Source of the DNA: Bin22 sp034428635
GTDB taxonomy: Bacteria > Chloroflexota > Dehalococcoidia > Lucifugimonadales > UBA3495
Direction: 5' to 3'
NCBI GenBank assembly: GCA_034428635.1
Contig: DAOUHR010000170.1
Location: 1 to 61,824, forward strand
DNA length: 61,824 nt
Numbering within the stretch: position 1 is the stretch's first letter; each line of letters begins with the position of its first letter. Shown one piece after another: positions 24,360-32,493 of the stretch. The position numbers were made by a program, and so were the translations under genes. The notes beneath the pieces are model-generated. The model did no database searches. It was not told where the DNA came from and worked only from the letters and a program-made list of their open reading frames with translations.

Positions 24360-24483
24360 TATGGGTCCCTCCCATTGAGTAACATGATCGAGGGTTCCGG
24401 GTGCTGCAAGTCTCCCTGATTATGCTGGCGGCAAGCAGTGACCGCCCCTCCGACTTAGTCTCCGGCCTGGTCCAACCGGCCCC

Positions 24484-25209
24484 TTAATCGGATGAGGTGA
24501 TAGTGGTGCCTACCGTATCGCCGGTAAGAATGCTCTGCATGCTGTCCTGTTCGAAGATATTGAAGACCACTATGGGCAGATTGTTCTCCATGCAAAGGGA
24601 GACGGCGGTGGAGTCCATTATTTCCAGGCGCCGGTTCAGCGCGTCGAGGTAATCCAGATTGGCGAACCGCTTGGCCTCGGGATTCATGTGCGGGTTGGAG
24701 TCATAGACGCCATCCACGTTGTTCTTGGCCATCAGCAGCACCTCGGCGCCAATTTCCAGGGCACGCAGGGCCGACGCAGTGTCCGTGGTCATAAAGGGAT
24801 TGCCCGTGCCCGCGGAGAAGATGACCACGCGGCCCTTTTCCAGGTGCCTGATGGCGCGGCGGCGTATGTACGGTTCCGCCACTGCCTGGATTTGCAGAGC
24901 GCTCTGGGTACGGGTGATGATGCCCCGCTTTTCCAGAGCATCCTGCAACGCCAGGGCGTTGATGATGGTGGCCAACATGCCGGAGTAATCGGCGGTGGCC
25001 CGGTCCATACCCCACCGCTCGGCCTGTCCCCCCCGCCAGATATTGCCGCCACCAATGACAATGGCAAGCTCAATACCCATACGATGAACTTCCCCGATCT
25101 GCTGGGCCATGTAATTGACCGCCTCGGGGTCGATACCGGTAGTGGCGGAACCCTTAAGGGATTCGCCACTGATCTTGAGCAGTACCCGGTGGTATTTTGG
25201 CGCTACCAT
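24484..25209 (-). CDS. pyrH: UMP kinase
   Basis: This 241-residue amino-acid-kinase-family UMP kinase phosphorylates UMP to UDP with ATP. RVLLKISGESLKG (residues 8-20) and LAIVIGGGNIWRG (near 48-60) are the nucleotide-binding motifs; MGMDRATADYSGMLATIINA-type sequence follows near 67-86. The start is 14 bases after the tsf stop, and frr follows. Pyrimidine supply is thus tied to the translation operon. Confidence 0.96.
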   Translation of the reverse strand: MVAPKYHRVLLKISGESLKGSATTGIDPEAVNYMAQQIGEVHRMGIELAIVIGGGNIWRGGQAERWGMDRATADYSGMLATIINALALQDALEKRGIITRTQSALQIQAVAEPYIRRRAIRHLEKGRVVIFSAGTGNPFMTTDTASALRALEIGAEVLLMAKNNVDGVYDSNPHMNPEAKRFANLDYLDALNRRLEIMDSTAVSLCMENNLPIVVFNIFEQDSMQSILTGDTVGTTITSSD

Positions 25210-25223
25210 AGGCTAAGGGGTTC

Positions 25224-25727
25224 TTATTCCTCAAGGGCCAGGCGGCTGAACCGCACCACGCGCACGTTCTCACCGACCTTGGCGGCCAGTTCCTGGACGA
25301 TATCGCCCACGACCCGGGAACTGTCCTTAATAAACGTCTGCTGCAGCAGGCAAACTTCGCTGGCGGAACGGTCGTCGCCCTCTTCCTTGTTGTTCTCGCT
25401 GATATACACCGGCCCCATGGCCGCCACCTGCATGGCGATGTCGTGGGCCACCTGCTTGAACTCTTCGTTGCGGGCCACGAAGTCCGTCTCGCAACCCAGT
25501 TCCACTAGGGCGCCTACCCGGCCGCCGGTGTGGATGTAGGCCTCGATGACTCCCTCTGTGGTCTCGCGGTCGGCCCGCCGAGCAGCCCGGGCGAATCCCT
25601 TCTGGCGCAGGGCCTCGGCGGCCTTGTTCATATCGTTGTCGTTGGCTTCAAGGGCCTGTTTACAATCCATGATTCCGGCCCCGGTTTGGTCGCGCAGGGT
25701 CCGGATTTCTTCAACAGTTGCTAGCAA
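25224..25727 (-). CDS. tsf: Translation elongation factor Ts (short form)
   Basis: This is a 167-residue EF-Ts. The N-terminal UBA-like region has LRDQTGAGIMDCKQALEAND (residues 11-30), and the core has ELGCETDFVARNEEF near 77-91 (conserved TDFVARN). It lacks much of the second subdomain of E. coli EF-Ts and resembles the short forms known in Thermus and some other phyla. The start codon is TTG at 25727, preceded by GGAGGAG at ideal spacing. It exchanges GDP for GTP on EF-Tu. It is next to rpsB apart from one small ORF. Confidence 0.95.
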   Translation of the reverse strand: MLATVEEIRTLRDQTGAGIMDCKQALEANDNDMNKAAEALRQKGFARAARRADRETTEGVIEAYIHTGGRVGALVELGCETDFVARNEEFKQVAHDIAMQVAAMGPVYISENNKEEGDDRSASEVCLLQQTFIKDSSRVVGDIVQELAAKVGENVRVVRFSRLALEE

Positions 25728-25857
25728 GGATCTCCTCCGTGTCGTGAATACTCTTCCTCAGTCGCGCCCGTAAACCTCGCAGCGCGGTGTCCCATTGGTC
25801 AGCCCTGGAATATAGAGCATATCCGGCTTAAGTTTGAAGGAAACATATCTCTATGAA

Positions 25858-26163
25858 TCAATGCGAAGCGTCGGGAGCAGACTCTTCTCCATTCAGGAAA
25901 GCCTCTACTTCAGATGTGTTAGGAAGCATTAGTACACCATTTACTTCTACTCCAAACCGCTCGTATGCCTCTTTCCGACGCTTCTTCTGGTCTCTTTTTT
26001 CTTTTTCTCTAATGCCTTTAACAGCATCAGGAATCAACAACACCATGCGACCCACCAATTCGGCCAGGATAGTCAACGCGATGGATATACCCATCGCCGC
26101 GCTCAGTATATCGGCTAGCAAGGCTAGCCAGTCTTCATTCCACCTGGGAGAGTACCAGTTCAA
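25858..26163 (-). CDS. Small membrane protein between rpsB and tsf (start uncertain)
   Basis: The open frame codes a small protein with a hydrophobic segment (about residues 13-45), then a Lys/Arg/Glu-rich stretch (EKEKRDQKKRRKEAYERFG). The called start is TTG at 26163, but the frame stays open to 26271 and the extra codons encode a convincing membrane helix (WIAYYISYLVGIAVLIG). No ATG, GTG or TTG exists in that extension; a GGAAGGGAG lies near 26243-26251, so a rare start codon or a small sequence error is possible. The region is much AT-richer than rpsB and tsf. Function unknown; probably a late insertion into the operon. Confidence 0.6.
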   Translation of the reverse strand: MNWYSPRWNEDWLALLADILSAAMGISIALTILAELVGRMVLLIPDAVKGIREKEKRDQKKRRKEAYERFGVEVNGVLMLPNTSEVEAFLNGEESAPDASH

Positions 26164-26283
26164 TCCGATCAGGACAGCGATTCCTACCAGATAGGATATA
26201 TAGTACGCTATCCAGTACTTGCCGATAAATCTGCTGATTAGCTCCCTTCCAAGTGGGGCGCGACGTTTAAGCTACCGGCTTCC

Positions 26284-27237
26284 TCAGCCCGCGGCTTCTT
26301 CCCCTCCATCTCCGCCCCGGTTGCCTTGTTCCATCAACTGGGCAAGGTCGTCCAGGGGCATGGAAGCCAGGGCCACGTGCTCAGCTTCCTCGTCGGAAAG
26401 TTCCTCGCCGGCTTCGGCGGCCAGGGCATCAGCCTCGGCCTGGGCGGCAGCTTCCGCCAGGGCGCGCTGTTCAGCCATCATCGCCTCGCGTTCCGCCTTG
26501 CCCTCCAGGATAGCGTTGGCCAGGCGGCCGGTAACCAGGCGAATGGAACGCACCGCATCGTCGTTGCCGGGGATGGGGTGGCTGACCAGATCCGGGTTGG
26601 TGTCAGTGTCCACGATGGCGAATATGGGAATACCCATGCGCCGCGCCTCGGCGACACAGATATCTTCCTTGCAGATGTCAATGATGAACATGGCCTGGGG
26701 CAGGGTGGTCATGTTGCGAATGCCGAGGAAGTACTTTTCCAGCTTGGCCAGGGTTTCCTCCAGCTTCAGGCCCTCCTTCTTGGGCAACACCCGGAAATAT
26801 CCCTGGTCCCGCTTCTGCTGCAACTCGATCATGTAGTTGATGCGGGTGCGGATGGTCTGGAAGTTGGTGAGCGTGCCGCCCAGCCAGCGCTGGTTGATGT
26901 ACCACATGCCGCAGCGTTCGGCCTCGCTCTGCATCACTTCCTGGGCCTGTTTCTTGGTGCCCACGAACAGCACGTTGCCGCCCTCGGCCGCCACCTGAAC
27001 CATGGCCCGGTAGGCCTCGTTCATCAGCCCCAGGGTCTGCTGCAGGTCGATGATGTGGATCCCGTTGCGCTGGGTGAAAATGTACCGCTTCATGCGCGGG
27101 TTCCAGCGGCGGGTCTGGTGGCCGAAGTGGACACCGGCCTCAAGCAGAGACTTCATGGTCAGGGGTTCGCGCTGGGGAGCGGGGGGAGGGGTCGCCACGG
27201 GGGCCTGTTCGGCAGGACGCTCAGCTGACTGTACCAT
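26284..27237 (-). CDS. rpsB: 30S ribosomal protein S2
   Basis: This is a 317-residue S2 protein, with LLEAGVHFGHQTRRWNPRM near residue 32, IDLQQT near 61, VLFVGTKKQAQ near 88 and WLGGTLTNFQT near 117. It differs from the usual length of about 230-260 in a Pro-rich N-terminal tail of 26 residues and an Ala/Glu-rich C-terminal tail of about 70. ATG 27237 has AAGGA at proper spacing; a GTG two codons upstream is too close to it. First gene of the rpsB-tsf-pyrH-frr-uppS-cdsA-dxr-rseP cluster. Confidence 0.96.
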   Translation of the reverse strand: MVQSAERPAEQAPVATPPPAPQREPLTMKSLLEAGVHFGHQTRRWNPRMKRYIFTQRNGIHIIDLQQTLGLMNEAYRAMVQVAAEGGNVLFVGTKKQAQEVMQSEAERCGMWYINQRWLGGTLTNFQTIRTRINYMIELQQKRDQGYFRVLPKKEGLKLEETLAKLEKYFLGIRNMTTLPQAMFIIDICKEDICVAEARRMGIPIFAIVDTDTNPDLVSHPIPGNDDAVRSIRLVTGRLANAILEGKAEREAMMAEQRALAEAAAQAEADALAAEAGEELSDEEAEHVALASMPLDDLAQLMEQGNRGGDGGEEAAG

Positions 27238-27330
27238 AAACACTGTCCTTGTAACTGCTATCGCAGAATTTTATGGAGTATAACATGAGGGCAGATTGAG
27301 CGGCAATCTGAATGCTGTTGCGAGACTGCC

Positions 27331-27421
27331 TTCCGATCAAGGTGGTGTTGCTGAGGGGCCGGAGCAGACACACAGGTCTGCCCCTACCTTTTCCCCCACC
27401 AAACCACCGGAATTGAAACTC
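27331..27421. repeat. Composite palindromic element (GTCTGCCCCTAC core)
   Basis: The core AGCAGACACACAGGTCTGCC is flanked by GGTGGT on the left and ACCACC...GAAAC on the right, a degenerate version of the element at 48389-48479. GCTGTTGCGAGACTGCCT is repeated directly at 27314 and 27426 just outside it. The gap 27244-27528 holds only this. Confidence 0.65.
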
Positions 27422-27528
27422 TGCCGCTGTTGCGAGACTGCCTATTAGTTGCCGGTTGAGCTCGGCAAGACCACAGGCACGAACATTGACGAAGGGCTTG
27501 ACCCGCTCAGGTGCGACGGGATGCTCTT

Positions 27529-28005
27529 TTAGCCCGGAAACTGCCAGGCCAGGACCAGATGTATGATTACCAGGAGAGCGGCGCCATACGCCCCTGCCGC
27601 CACATCATCCGCCATGATGCCCAGACCCCCGTGCCAGCTTTCCAGGCGACGGGCCGGCCAGGGCTTGATAACATCAAAGACTCGAAAGGTGAAGAAGGCG
27701 GCGGCCAGCCACGGAATAGTCACTGGCAGGAACAGGCACGTTATCCACATCCCCACAAACTCGTCCCATACCGCCCGGCCGGGGTCGGGATCAGCCTCCG
27801 TCACCAGCAGTCCAGCGGCCCAGATGCCAAGGGGCGTGCCCACCACAATCAACGCCGCCAAGATGTAAGGGGCGATACCCCCCGCGACCAGGTAGAGAAG
27901 GTAGTAGATGACGACCGCGGCCAGGCTTCCAGCGGTGCCGGGGGCAATCGGAGAGAGGCCGGTTCCAAAGCCCAGGCCGATGAGTTTCCCCAGGGAATTT
28001 AGCAC
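27529..28005 (-). CDS. pgpA: Phosphatidylglycerophosphatase A
   Basis: This 158-residue membrane protein of the PgpA family dephosphorylates phosphatidylglycerol phosphate, the step after CdsA and PgsA. It has GFGTGLSPIAPGTAGSLAA (residues 12-30), VWDEFVGMW near 79-87 and the late IKPWPARRLE...IMADDVAAGAYGA (near 113-140), the acidic and Arg residues forming the active site. It lies upstream of the rpsB cluster on the same strand but is separated by a repeat-filled gap. Confidence 0.93.
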   Translation of the reverse strand: MLNSLGKLIGLGFGTGLSPIAPGTAGSLAAVVIYYLLYLVAGGIAPYILAALIVVGTPLGIWAAGLLVTEADPDPGRAVWDEFVGMWITCLFLPVTIPWLAAAFFTFRVFDVIKPWPARRLESWHGGLGIMADDVAAGAYGAALLVIIHLVLAWQFPG

Positions 28006-28105
28006 GGAAGCACAGGATATACGGGACTTTGCTGTCTACGGTTCCAATTGATCTGCGCTGGGAGGTTCGTCATCCTGTCTATCCTGGTCATCCATGTATG
28101 GGCCC

Positions 28106-28495
28106 CTAACCATAGCCGAGACGATGCAGGTCGTCTTCGTCCATGCCCAGGTAGTGCCCCACTTCGTGCCAGAGGGTAATGCGGATTTCGCGGACCACGT
28201 CACGGCGGGTCTGACAGCTTTCCAGTATGGGCTGGCGGTAAAGGGTTATGCGATCGGGGAGGACGGGCGCCCCGCCTTCCCGGTCAGTCAACGGGACACC
28301 GTAGTAGAGACCGAAGAGGGTGCCTCCGTCCTCCAGCAACTCCTCCTCGTTGGGCCCGGGCCATTCCTCCACGGTGATGTCCACATTCTCCAGGGCGTCC
28401 AGTACGTGCGCTGGCAGTCGTCGGTAGGCACGCCGCACCAGCCGCACAAATTCAGAGTAACTGATGTTGACCAAGTACCATGTCCGATTTAGCAA
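28106..28495 (-). CDS. Minimal zincin-type metallopeptidase-like protein
   Basis: This protein has up to 129 residues and the HExxH motif ITLWHEVGHYLGMDEDDL near residues 106-123, in which a downstream Asp follows, typical of the small zincin-like family often annotated as possible Zn metallopeptidase. The N-terminal half (RRLPAHVLDALENVDITVEEWP) also fits that family. The start is uncertain: the frame begins with TTG at 28495, and another TTG lies near residue 8. Substrate and role are unknown in this family. Confidence 0.82.
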   Translation of the reverse strand: MLNRTWYLVNISYSEFVRLVRRAYRRLPAHVLDALENVDITVEEWPGPNEEELLEDGGTLFGLYYGVPLTDREGGAPVLPDRITLYRQPILESCQTRRDVVREIRITLWHEVGHYLGMDEDDLHRLGYG

Positions 28496-28574
28496 CTGAG
28501 TTTCGCGAAGCAGGAATGGGAAATATAGAGCGCCATACCTGCCTCATGAGTCTTCGCATCATTTCGCAGAGAAA

Positions 28575-29426
28575 CTACAGGCCGACTTCCGTTCTGATCC
28601 GCTTCAGAATATCTATGTTCTGCTGGTCCGGCCCATCCCCTTCAAAGCCGGGGACTTCCAGGAAGAAGGGAACGTCCTTGAAGGCCGGGTTGCCCATGAT
28701 GCAGGCGAACCCCTGCTCACCGATGTAGCCCTCGCCAATATTGTCGTGCCGGTCCACTCCCGAGCCGCACAGTTGCTTGGAATCGTTGGCGTGGACTGCC
28801 GCCAGCTTGTCGGCGCCGATGGCCTCGTCAAACTGGGCGATCATGCTCTCGACCCCTTCAATGGTGGTCAGGTCGTAGCCGGCCGCAAAGCTGTGCTGGG
28901 TATCCAGGCAGATGCGGAGGCGTGGGTTGTCCACCGCCTGCAGGATGCCGCCCAATTCCTCGAATTTGGCGCCGATGTGCTGGCCCATGCCCGCCATATT
29001 TTCCAAGCACAGGTAGGGGCCCTCCGGCGTATTGTCCAGCACCCGCTTGATGGCGGCCACGGCCTGGTCAAACACCTGCTCATAGCCCTGGCCCTTGTGG
29101 CTGCCCGGGTGGAAGATGACGCCCTCGGCCTCAATGTCGGCCGCCAGGGTCATGTAATTGACCAGCGACTGCACGCCCTTTTCCACCAGTTCCGGGTTGG
29201 GGCTGCCCAGGTTTATGAGGTAAATGGCGTGAAAAAAGACGGCGCCCATGCCTCCTTCCGCCCTCCGCTCTTTGAATGCTGCAATCTCCTTTTCTGGAGG
29301 ATGCTTGAAGGCCCAGGTTCGGGCGGAGGAGCCGAAAATCTGGATGGCCTCGCAGCCGATTTCCAGGCCTCGGTCAATGGACTTGCTGATGCCGCCGGCG
29401 GACGAGACGTGCGCTCCGATCTGCAT
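28575..29426 (-). CDS. nfo: Deoxyribonuclease IV (AP endonuclease)
   Basis: This is a 283-residue endonuclease IV with MQIGAHVSSAGGISKSIDRG at the start, FFHAIYLINLGSP near 64-76 and LCLENMAGMG near 128. CLDTQHSFAAGYDL near 162-175 and VHANDSKQLCGSGVDRHDNIGEGYIG near 204-229 carry the His, Asp and Glu ligands of the three-zinc site. It nicks DNA 5' to abasic sites during base excision repair. Length and motifs are complete. ATG 29426 follows GGAGC. Confidence 0.95.
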   Translation of the reverse strand: MQIGAHVSSAGGISKSIDRGLEIGCEAIQIFGSSARTWAFKHPPEKEIAAFKERRAEGGMGAVFFHAIYLINLGSPNPELVEKGVQSLVNYMTLAADIEAEGVIFHPGSHKGQGYEQVFDQAVAAIKRVLDNTPEGPYLCLENMAGMGQHIGAKFEELGGILQAVDNPRLRICLDTQHSFAAGYDLTTIEGVESMIAQFDEAIGADKLAAVHANDSKQLCGSGVDRHDNIGEGYIGEQGFACIMGNPAFKDVPFFLEVPGFEGDGPDQQNIDILKRIRTEVGL

Positions 29427-29502
29427 GGTGTAGCTCCTTATGGGATAGAGAAATTGTGGGGCAAGTTTCTCGGGGCGCTACAAGGCACCTACTTGCGCTC
29501 TA

Positions 29503-29904
29503 TCAGTAAGATGGCGTTATATGGGCCGTCTGTTTCCACACTGCGGCGAAAGTCTGCCGCACGCTTATCAGCGCCTCGGAGTCTGAAAGTTGCGTGGAGT
29601 CATGCTCGGCGAAAGAGTCAAAGTACTCCCGGCAACCTTTACCGTCCCGCGGGCGCAATAGGGCGTCAATTTCATTCATGTCCATTGTCAGCTCCACTGG
29701 ACTCCTATTGGCCAACTTTACGAATTGGAGCAGCGAATCTTTCAATAGAGTTGAGGCTCCCAGCACTTCGATGCCGATGAGGGCTCCCTCGCAGTCCAAC
29801 TCCAGGGTTATCCCGGGGTGAATTTCTACCACTTCGTCCTCTATCCCATCTTGCGCCAAGTGGAGAATGTCGAACTCTGCGTCATAGTAAAGTTTCAGGG
29901 TCAT
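29503..29904 (-). CDS. DUF2283 domain-containing protein
   Basis: This protein has 133 residues. The first 60 (LKLYYDAEFDILHLAQDGIE, then IHPGITLELDCEGALIGIEVLGAS) form a DUF2283 domain. The rest is an acidic helical tail with no match I can name. The start overlaps the end of the upstream small gene by 23 bases. DUF2283 proteins are often next to DUF4258 or other small toxin-like proteins, suggesting an antitoxin-like partner role; this is inference. Confidence 0.8.
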   Translation of the reverse strand: MTLKLYYDAEFDILHLAQDGIEDEVVEIHPGITLELDCEGALIGIEVLGASTLLKDSLLQFVKLANRSPVELTMDMNEIDALLRPRDGKGCREYFDSFAEHDSTQLSDSEALISVRQTFAAVWKQTAHITPSY

Positions 29905-30193
29905 ATCGCACCCACCTGCCAGCCTGCAATCTGCGTCCCTGCTGGCCTTCCTTCAAAGGGTAAATGGTAAGGAACACTGTGGCATCTTCCAGGGCAACAA
30001 GAGCTAAAGAAACGTCCCGTGTCACTCCGAGGTAGTCTTCTCGCTTAACGGCGACCAGGTTATTGTGCAGCAAGTCAAAATATCGTGCGTCGGCGTATTT
30101 AAAGATCCTTTCCGCCAAACCGTCAGGGAAGGACCGGGACTCCATCTGCTGGATGAAATGAAAAGAATACCGAATTGGGGTGGTTGGCTGCAA
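29882..30193 (-). CDS. Small protein, DUF4258-like, partner of DUF2283
   Basis: This 103-residue protein begins IRYSFHFIQQMESRSFPDGLAERIF (residues 7-31), the His-x-x-x-x-x-(M)-x-x-R layout of DUF4258/RelE-like small toxins. It continues with beta-strand-like segments (NLVAVKREDYLGV; ATVFLTIYPLKEGQQGRR). It overlaps the DUF2283 gene, so the two are translated together. The family match is tentative. Confidence 0.6.
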   Translation of the reverse strand: MQPTTPIRYSFHFIQQMESRSFPDGLAERIFKYADARYFDLLHNNLVAVKREDYLGVTRDVSLALVALEDATVFLTIYPLKEGQQGRRLQAGRWVRYDPETLL

Positions 30194-30384
30194 ATTGACC
30201 GACTACTGATTGATTACCTGGGCAAATATGCGAAAAGCTAACTCCAGCGGCAAGACACAGTATGCAGGGCTATGCGCCATTATACTACCGTGGCCCTGTC
30301 GCTGGTAACGAAACAACGATCCATTGCGGAAGTTATGATTTCATGGTCCCCCCCGAACGGAGAGAAAAGTGTAGAAACCTGCCT

Positions 30385-30420
30385 ACCAAACAAGACGGGC
30401 TGCCCCGAGTGGGACAGCCC
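30385..30420 (-). terminator. Intrinsic terminator of the binding-protein gene
   Basis: Read on the minus strand, GGGCTGTCCC and GGGGCAGCCC pair around ACTC, followed by GTCTTGTTTGG. It lies just after the stop of the gene at 30446. Confidence 0.65.
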
Positions 30421-30445
30421 TGGTGTACGAAAAGTTAGTATGACA

Positions 30446-31588
30446 TTACCGCAGGGGCGCCGCGTAAATCTGCCCGCCCTTGGGGCAGTCGACGCAGGGG
30501 GCGGCGCTCCACAGGGCGTTGCGGCTGCCCTCGCGGGCAATGCCCAGGGGCGCCAGGTGCCGCTCGTAGATTTCACCGTAATTGCCCACTGCCTTGATGA
30601 CATCCTGTGCCACGGTCACGCTCAACCCGGCCTCCTCCTGGCCGTAGGCTCCCTCCAGCCCCAGCAACCGGTCTACCGGGGTGTTACCCGTGGCTGCGGT
30701 GGGTACATTGTCGGACGTAATTCCAAAAGCCTCGGCGTAAATCAGGATGGCCATAACCAACTTTACGATGTCGTACCACTGGTCATCGCCGCTGGGTACA
30801 ACTGGGCCAAGGGGCTCTTCGGAAATTGTGCCTGGCAGGATGGTGTGGTCGTCTGGGTTGGGCAGGCCCTGGCGAGTGCTGACCAACCCGGAGCGGTCGG
30901 TCGTAAGGGAGTCGCATTGACCGTTGGTGTAAGCCTCGTCGGTGCTGATGTTGTCCGGGAAGGTAACGATTGAGAAGTTCATCTCATTCTGGTTACTGAA
31001 ATCCTGCAGGTTCAACTCGGTGGTGGTGCCCTGCTGCACGCAAATAGTGGCGTCCTGGAGTTCGGAGATGGAGGACACGCCCATGCTGACGGGAGTCATA
31101 AAACCCTGGCCGTCGTAGAACATGGTCTGGGCGAAGTTGCCCCATTGGACATCCCGTGAACTGGTCCAGGTCGTGTTGCGGGACATCATGTCTATTTCAC
31201 CGGACTGCATCACGGGGCCTCGCTCAGCGGCGGTGGTGGGGCGCAACTCGATAGCGTCCGGGTTACCCAGTACGGCGGCGGCCACGGCACGGCACAGGTC
31301 AATGTCGAAACCGCGGATATTGCCATCTGCCTGGAGAGAGCCGAAGCCCGCCAGAGAATCGTTGCCGGCGCAAACCAGGACGCCCCTGGAGCGTATCCTT
31401 TCCAGCCGGCCACTCCCGGCTTCCGCGCCGGCCATCGCTTCCTGTACCCGTGCCTCTACGGTTGCCTCAATGTCGGGTGTGGGAGCGGCGGGGACTGCAG
31501 TAGGCTCGGGAGAGGTGCAGGCGGCCATTATTCCAACCGAAAACAGTGCGAATATTGGGACCATAAATCGGTGAATTCGTACAGTCAA
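30446..31588 (-). CDS. Amino-acid ABC transporter substrate-binding lipoprotein (AapJ-like)
   Basis: This protein has 380 residues. The N-terminus is a lipoprotein signal with FALFSVGIMAACTS (lipobox Cys near residue 24), followed by a Pro/Ala spacer. The body is a family-3 solute-binding fold: RIRSRGVLVCAGNDSLAGFG near 63-82, GFDIDLCRAVAAAVLG near 92-107, TTAAERGPVMQSGEIDM near 117-133. The features match AapJ-type general L-amino-acid binders. No permease or ATPase gene is adjacent, so it is an orphan component. Confidence 0.88.
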   Translation of the reverse strand: MTVRIHRFMVPIFALFSVGIMAACTSPEPTAVPAAPTPDIEATVEARVQEAMAGAEAGSGRLERIRSRGVLVCAGNDSLAGFGSLQADGNIRGFDIDLCRAVAAAVLGNPDAIELRPTTAAERGPVMQSGEIDMMSRNTTWTSSRDVQWGNFAQTMFYDGQGFMTPVSMGVSSISELQDATICVQQGTTTELNLQDFSNQNEMNFSIVTFPDNISTDEAYTNGQCDSLTTDRSGLVSTRQGLPNPDDHTILPGTISEEPLGPVVPSGDDQWYDIVKLVMAILIYAEAFGITSDNVPTAATGNTPVDRLLGLEGAYGQEEAGLSVTVAQDVIKAVGNYGEIYERHLAPLGIAREGSRNALWSAAPCVDCPKGGQIYAAPLR

Positions 31589-31894
31589 GAATCGTCCTCC
31601 AATTCGGGTGTGTCAATTCAGGGTCACTCTCAAATAATTATGCCTAGTTTTCCAATGTATATCCGGCGAACCGGAGTGGTCCAACGCCCCTCGACCGCCG
31701 CCCTGAGAGGTTCCGGTTGGGCAAGAAACCAGGTGGAACCAGACCAATTTCCGCCACCTGGCAAGTTGGGCCAGGACCGGTTCCGCCAGAGGCGCCAATC
31801 TGCCCGTCTACACGCTTGCCAGCCCTGCCAAAAATGGCTAGACTAGGGTACGTTTTAGCACGATACTAAGGAGGAGGTATCAGGGTTAAATATC

Positions 31895-32080
31895 ATGTTT
31901 GATCAGAATGCGCTTACCGCGCTGTTCGACGAATTGCGAGACGAGTACGAACTGGAACCGGAATGGGAGGAAATTCAGAGGGATGCCCATTTGGCGGTCG
32001 CCCGAGTCGATGCAGGCCAGCCCATCGGCAACGTTGATCCTCGCGTGGCTCCTTTGGTAGACAAGCACAATCCCGGTTAA
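31895..32080 (+). CDS. Small acidic hypothetical protein
   Basis: A 61-residue frame from ATG 31895 is followed directly by a strong terminator. AAGGAGGAGG lies about 15 bases upstream of the ATG, a little far. The product is acidic and helical (LFDELRDEYELEPEWEEIQR) with no known domain. The private terminator and the failure of the opposite strand to show a sensible gene support it being real. Function unknown. Confidence 0.5.
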   Translation: MFDQNALTALFDELRDEYELEPEWEEIQRDAHLAVARVDAGQPIGNVDPRVAPLVDKHNPG

Positions 32081-32107
32081 TTCCAAGCAGAGTCCGAAAT
32101 CGAAAAG

Positions 32108-32145
32108 CCAGGGACGGAGTTTAGCCTCCGCCCCTGGTTTTTTGC
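32108..32145 (+). terminator. Strong rho-independent terminator
   Basis: CCAGGGACGGAG pairs with CTCCGCCCCTGG (one mismatch) and is followed by TTTTTTGCTTT. It ends the small gene at 31895. Confidence 0.88.
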
Positions 32146-32193
32146 TTTCCATATCGGTCGCCCGATTCAAGGAAGCTCCCGCTTCCCCCCTGC

Positions 32194-32448
32194 TCAGGAG
32201 TAGTTGACCCGCCACTGCTGGTATATATAGAACCCAACTATTCCGGCCGGAATCGCCAGCACTATGGCCGTCAATATCACCACCAGCACCCACGGGTCCA
32301 GCGTGATAATGTGGTCCAGCCGGGCTTTCAGCCACGCCAGAAAAGCCGGGTCGACGATGTCGTCGTGATGGATGGCCATCCCCAGCAGGAGGGAAGCCAA
32401 TTCGCACCCCAGCCAATTGACCGGCATCCACAGGCCCGTGCCAATCAT
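32194..32448 (-). CDS. Small membrane protein
   Basis: This 84-residue protein has one long hydrophobic C-terminal segment (WVLVVILTAIVLAIPAGIVGFYIY, about residues 53-76) and a weaker N-terminal one. ACGGGGG precedes ATG 32448. No known family. It is downstream of the MFS gene on the same strand, 45 bases after its stop, so probably co-transcribed. Confidence 0.65.
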   Translation of the reverse strand: MIGTGLWMPVNWLGCELASLLLGMAIHHDDIVDPAFLAWLKARLDHIITLDPWVLVVILTAIVLAIPAGIVGFYIYQQWRVNYS

Positions 32449-32493
32449 CGCAAGCCCCCGTCAGCTAAAGCCCGCCGGCAGGAAACCCCGGGG

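Noticed and set aside
31886..32431. 181-residue minus-strand ORF
   Set aside because: It runs through a strong plus-strand terminator and overlaps two better-supported small genes in other frames.
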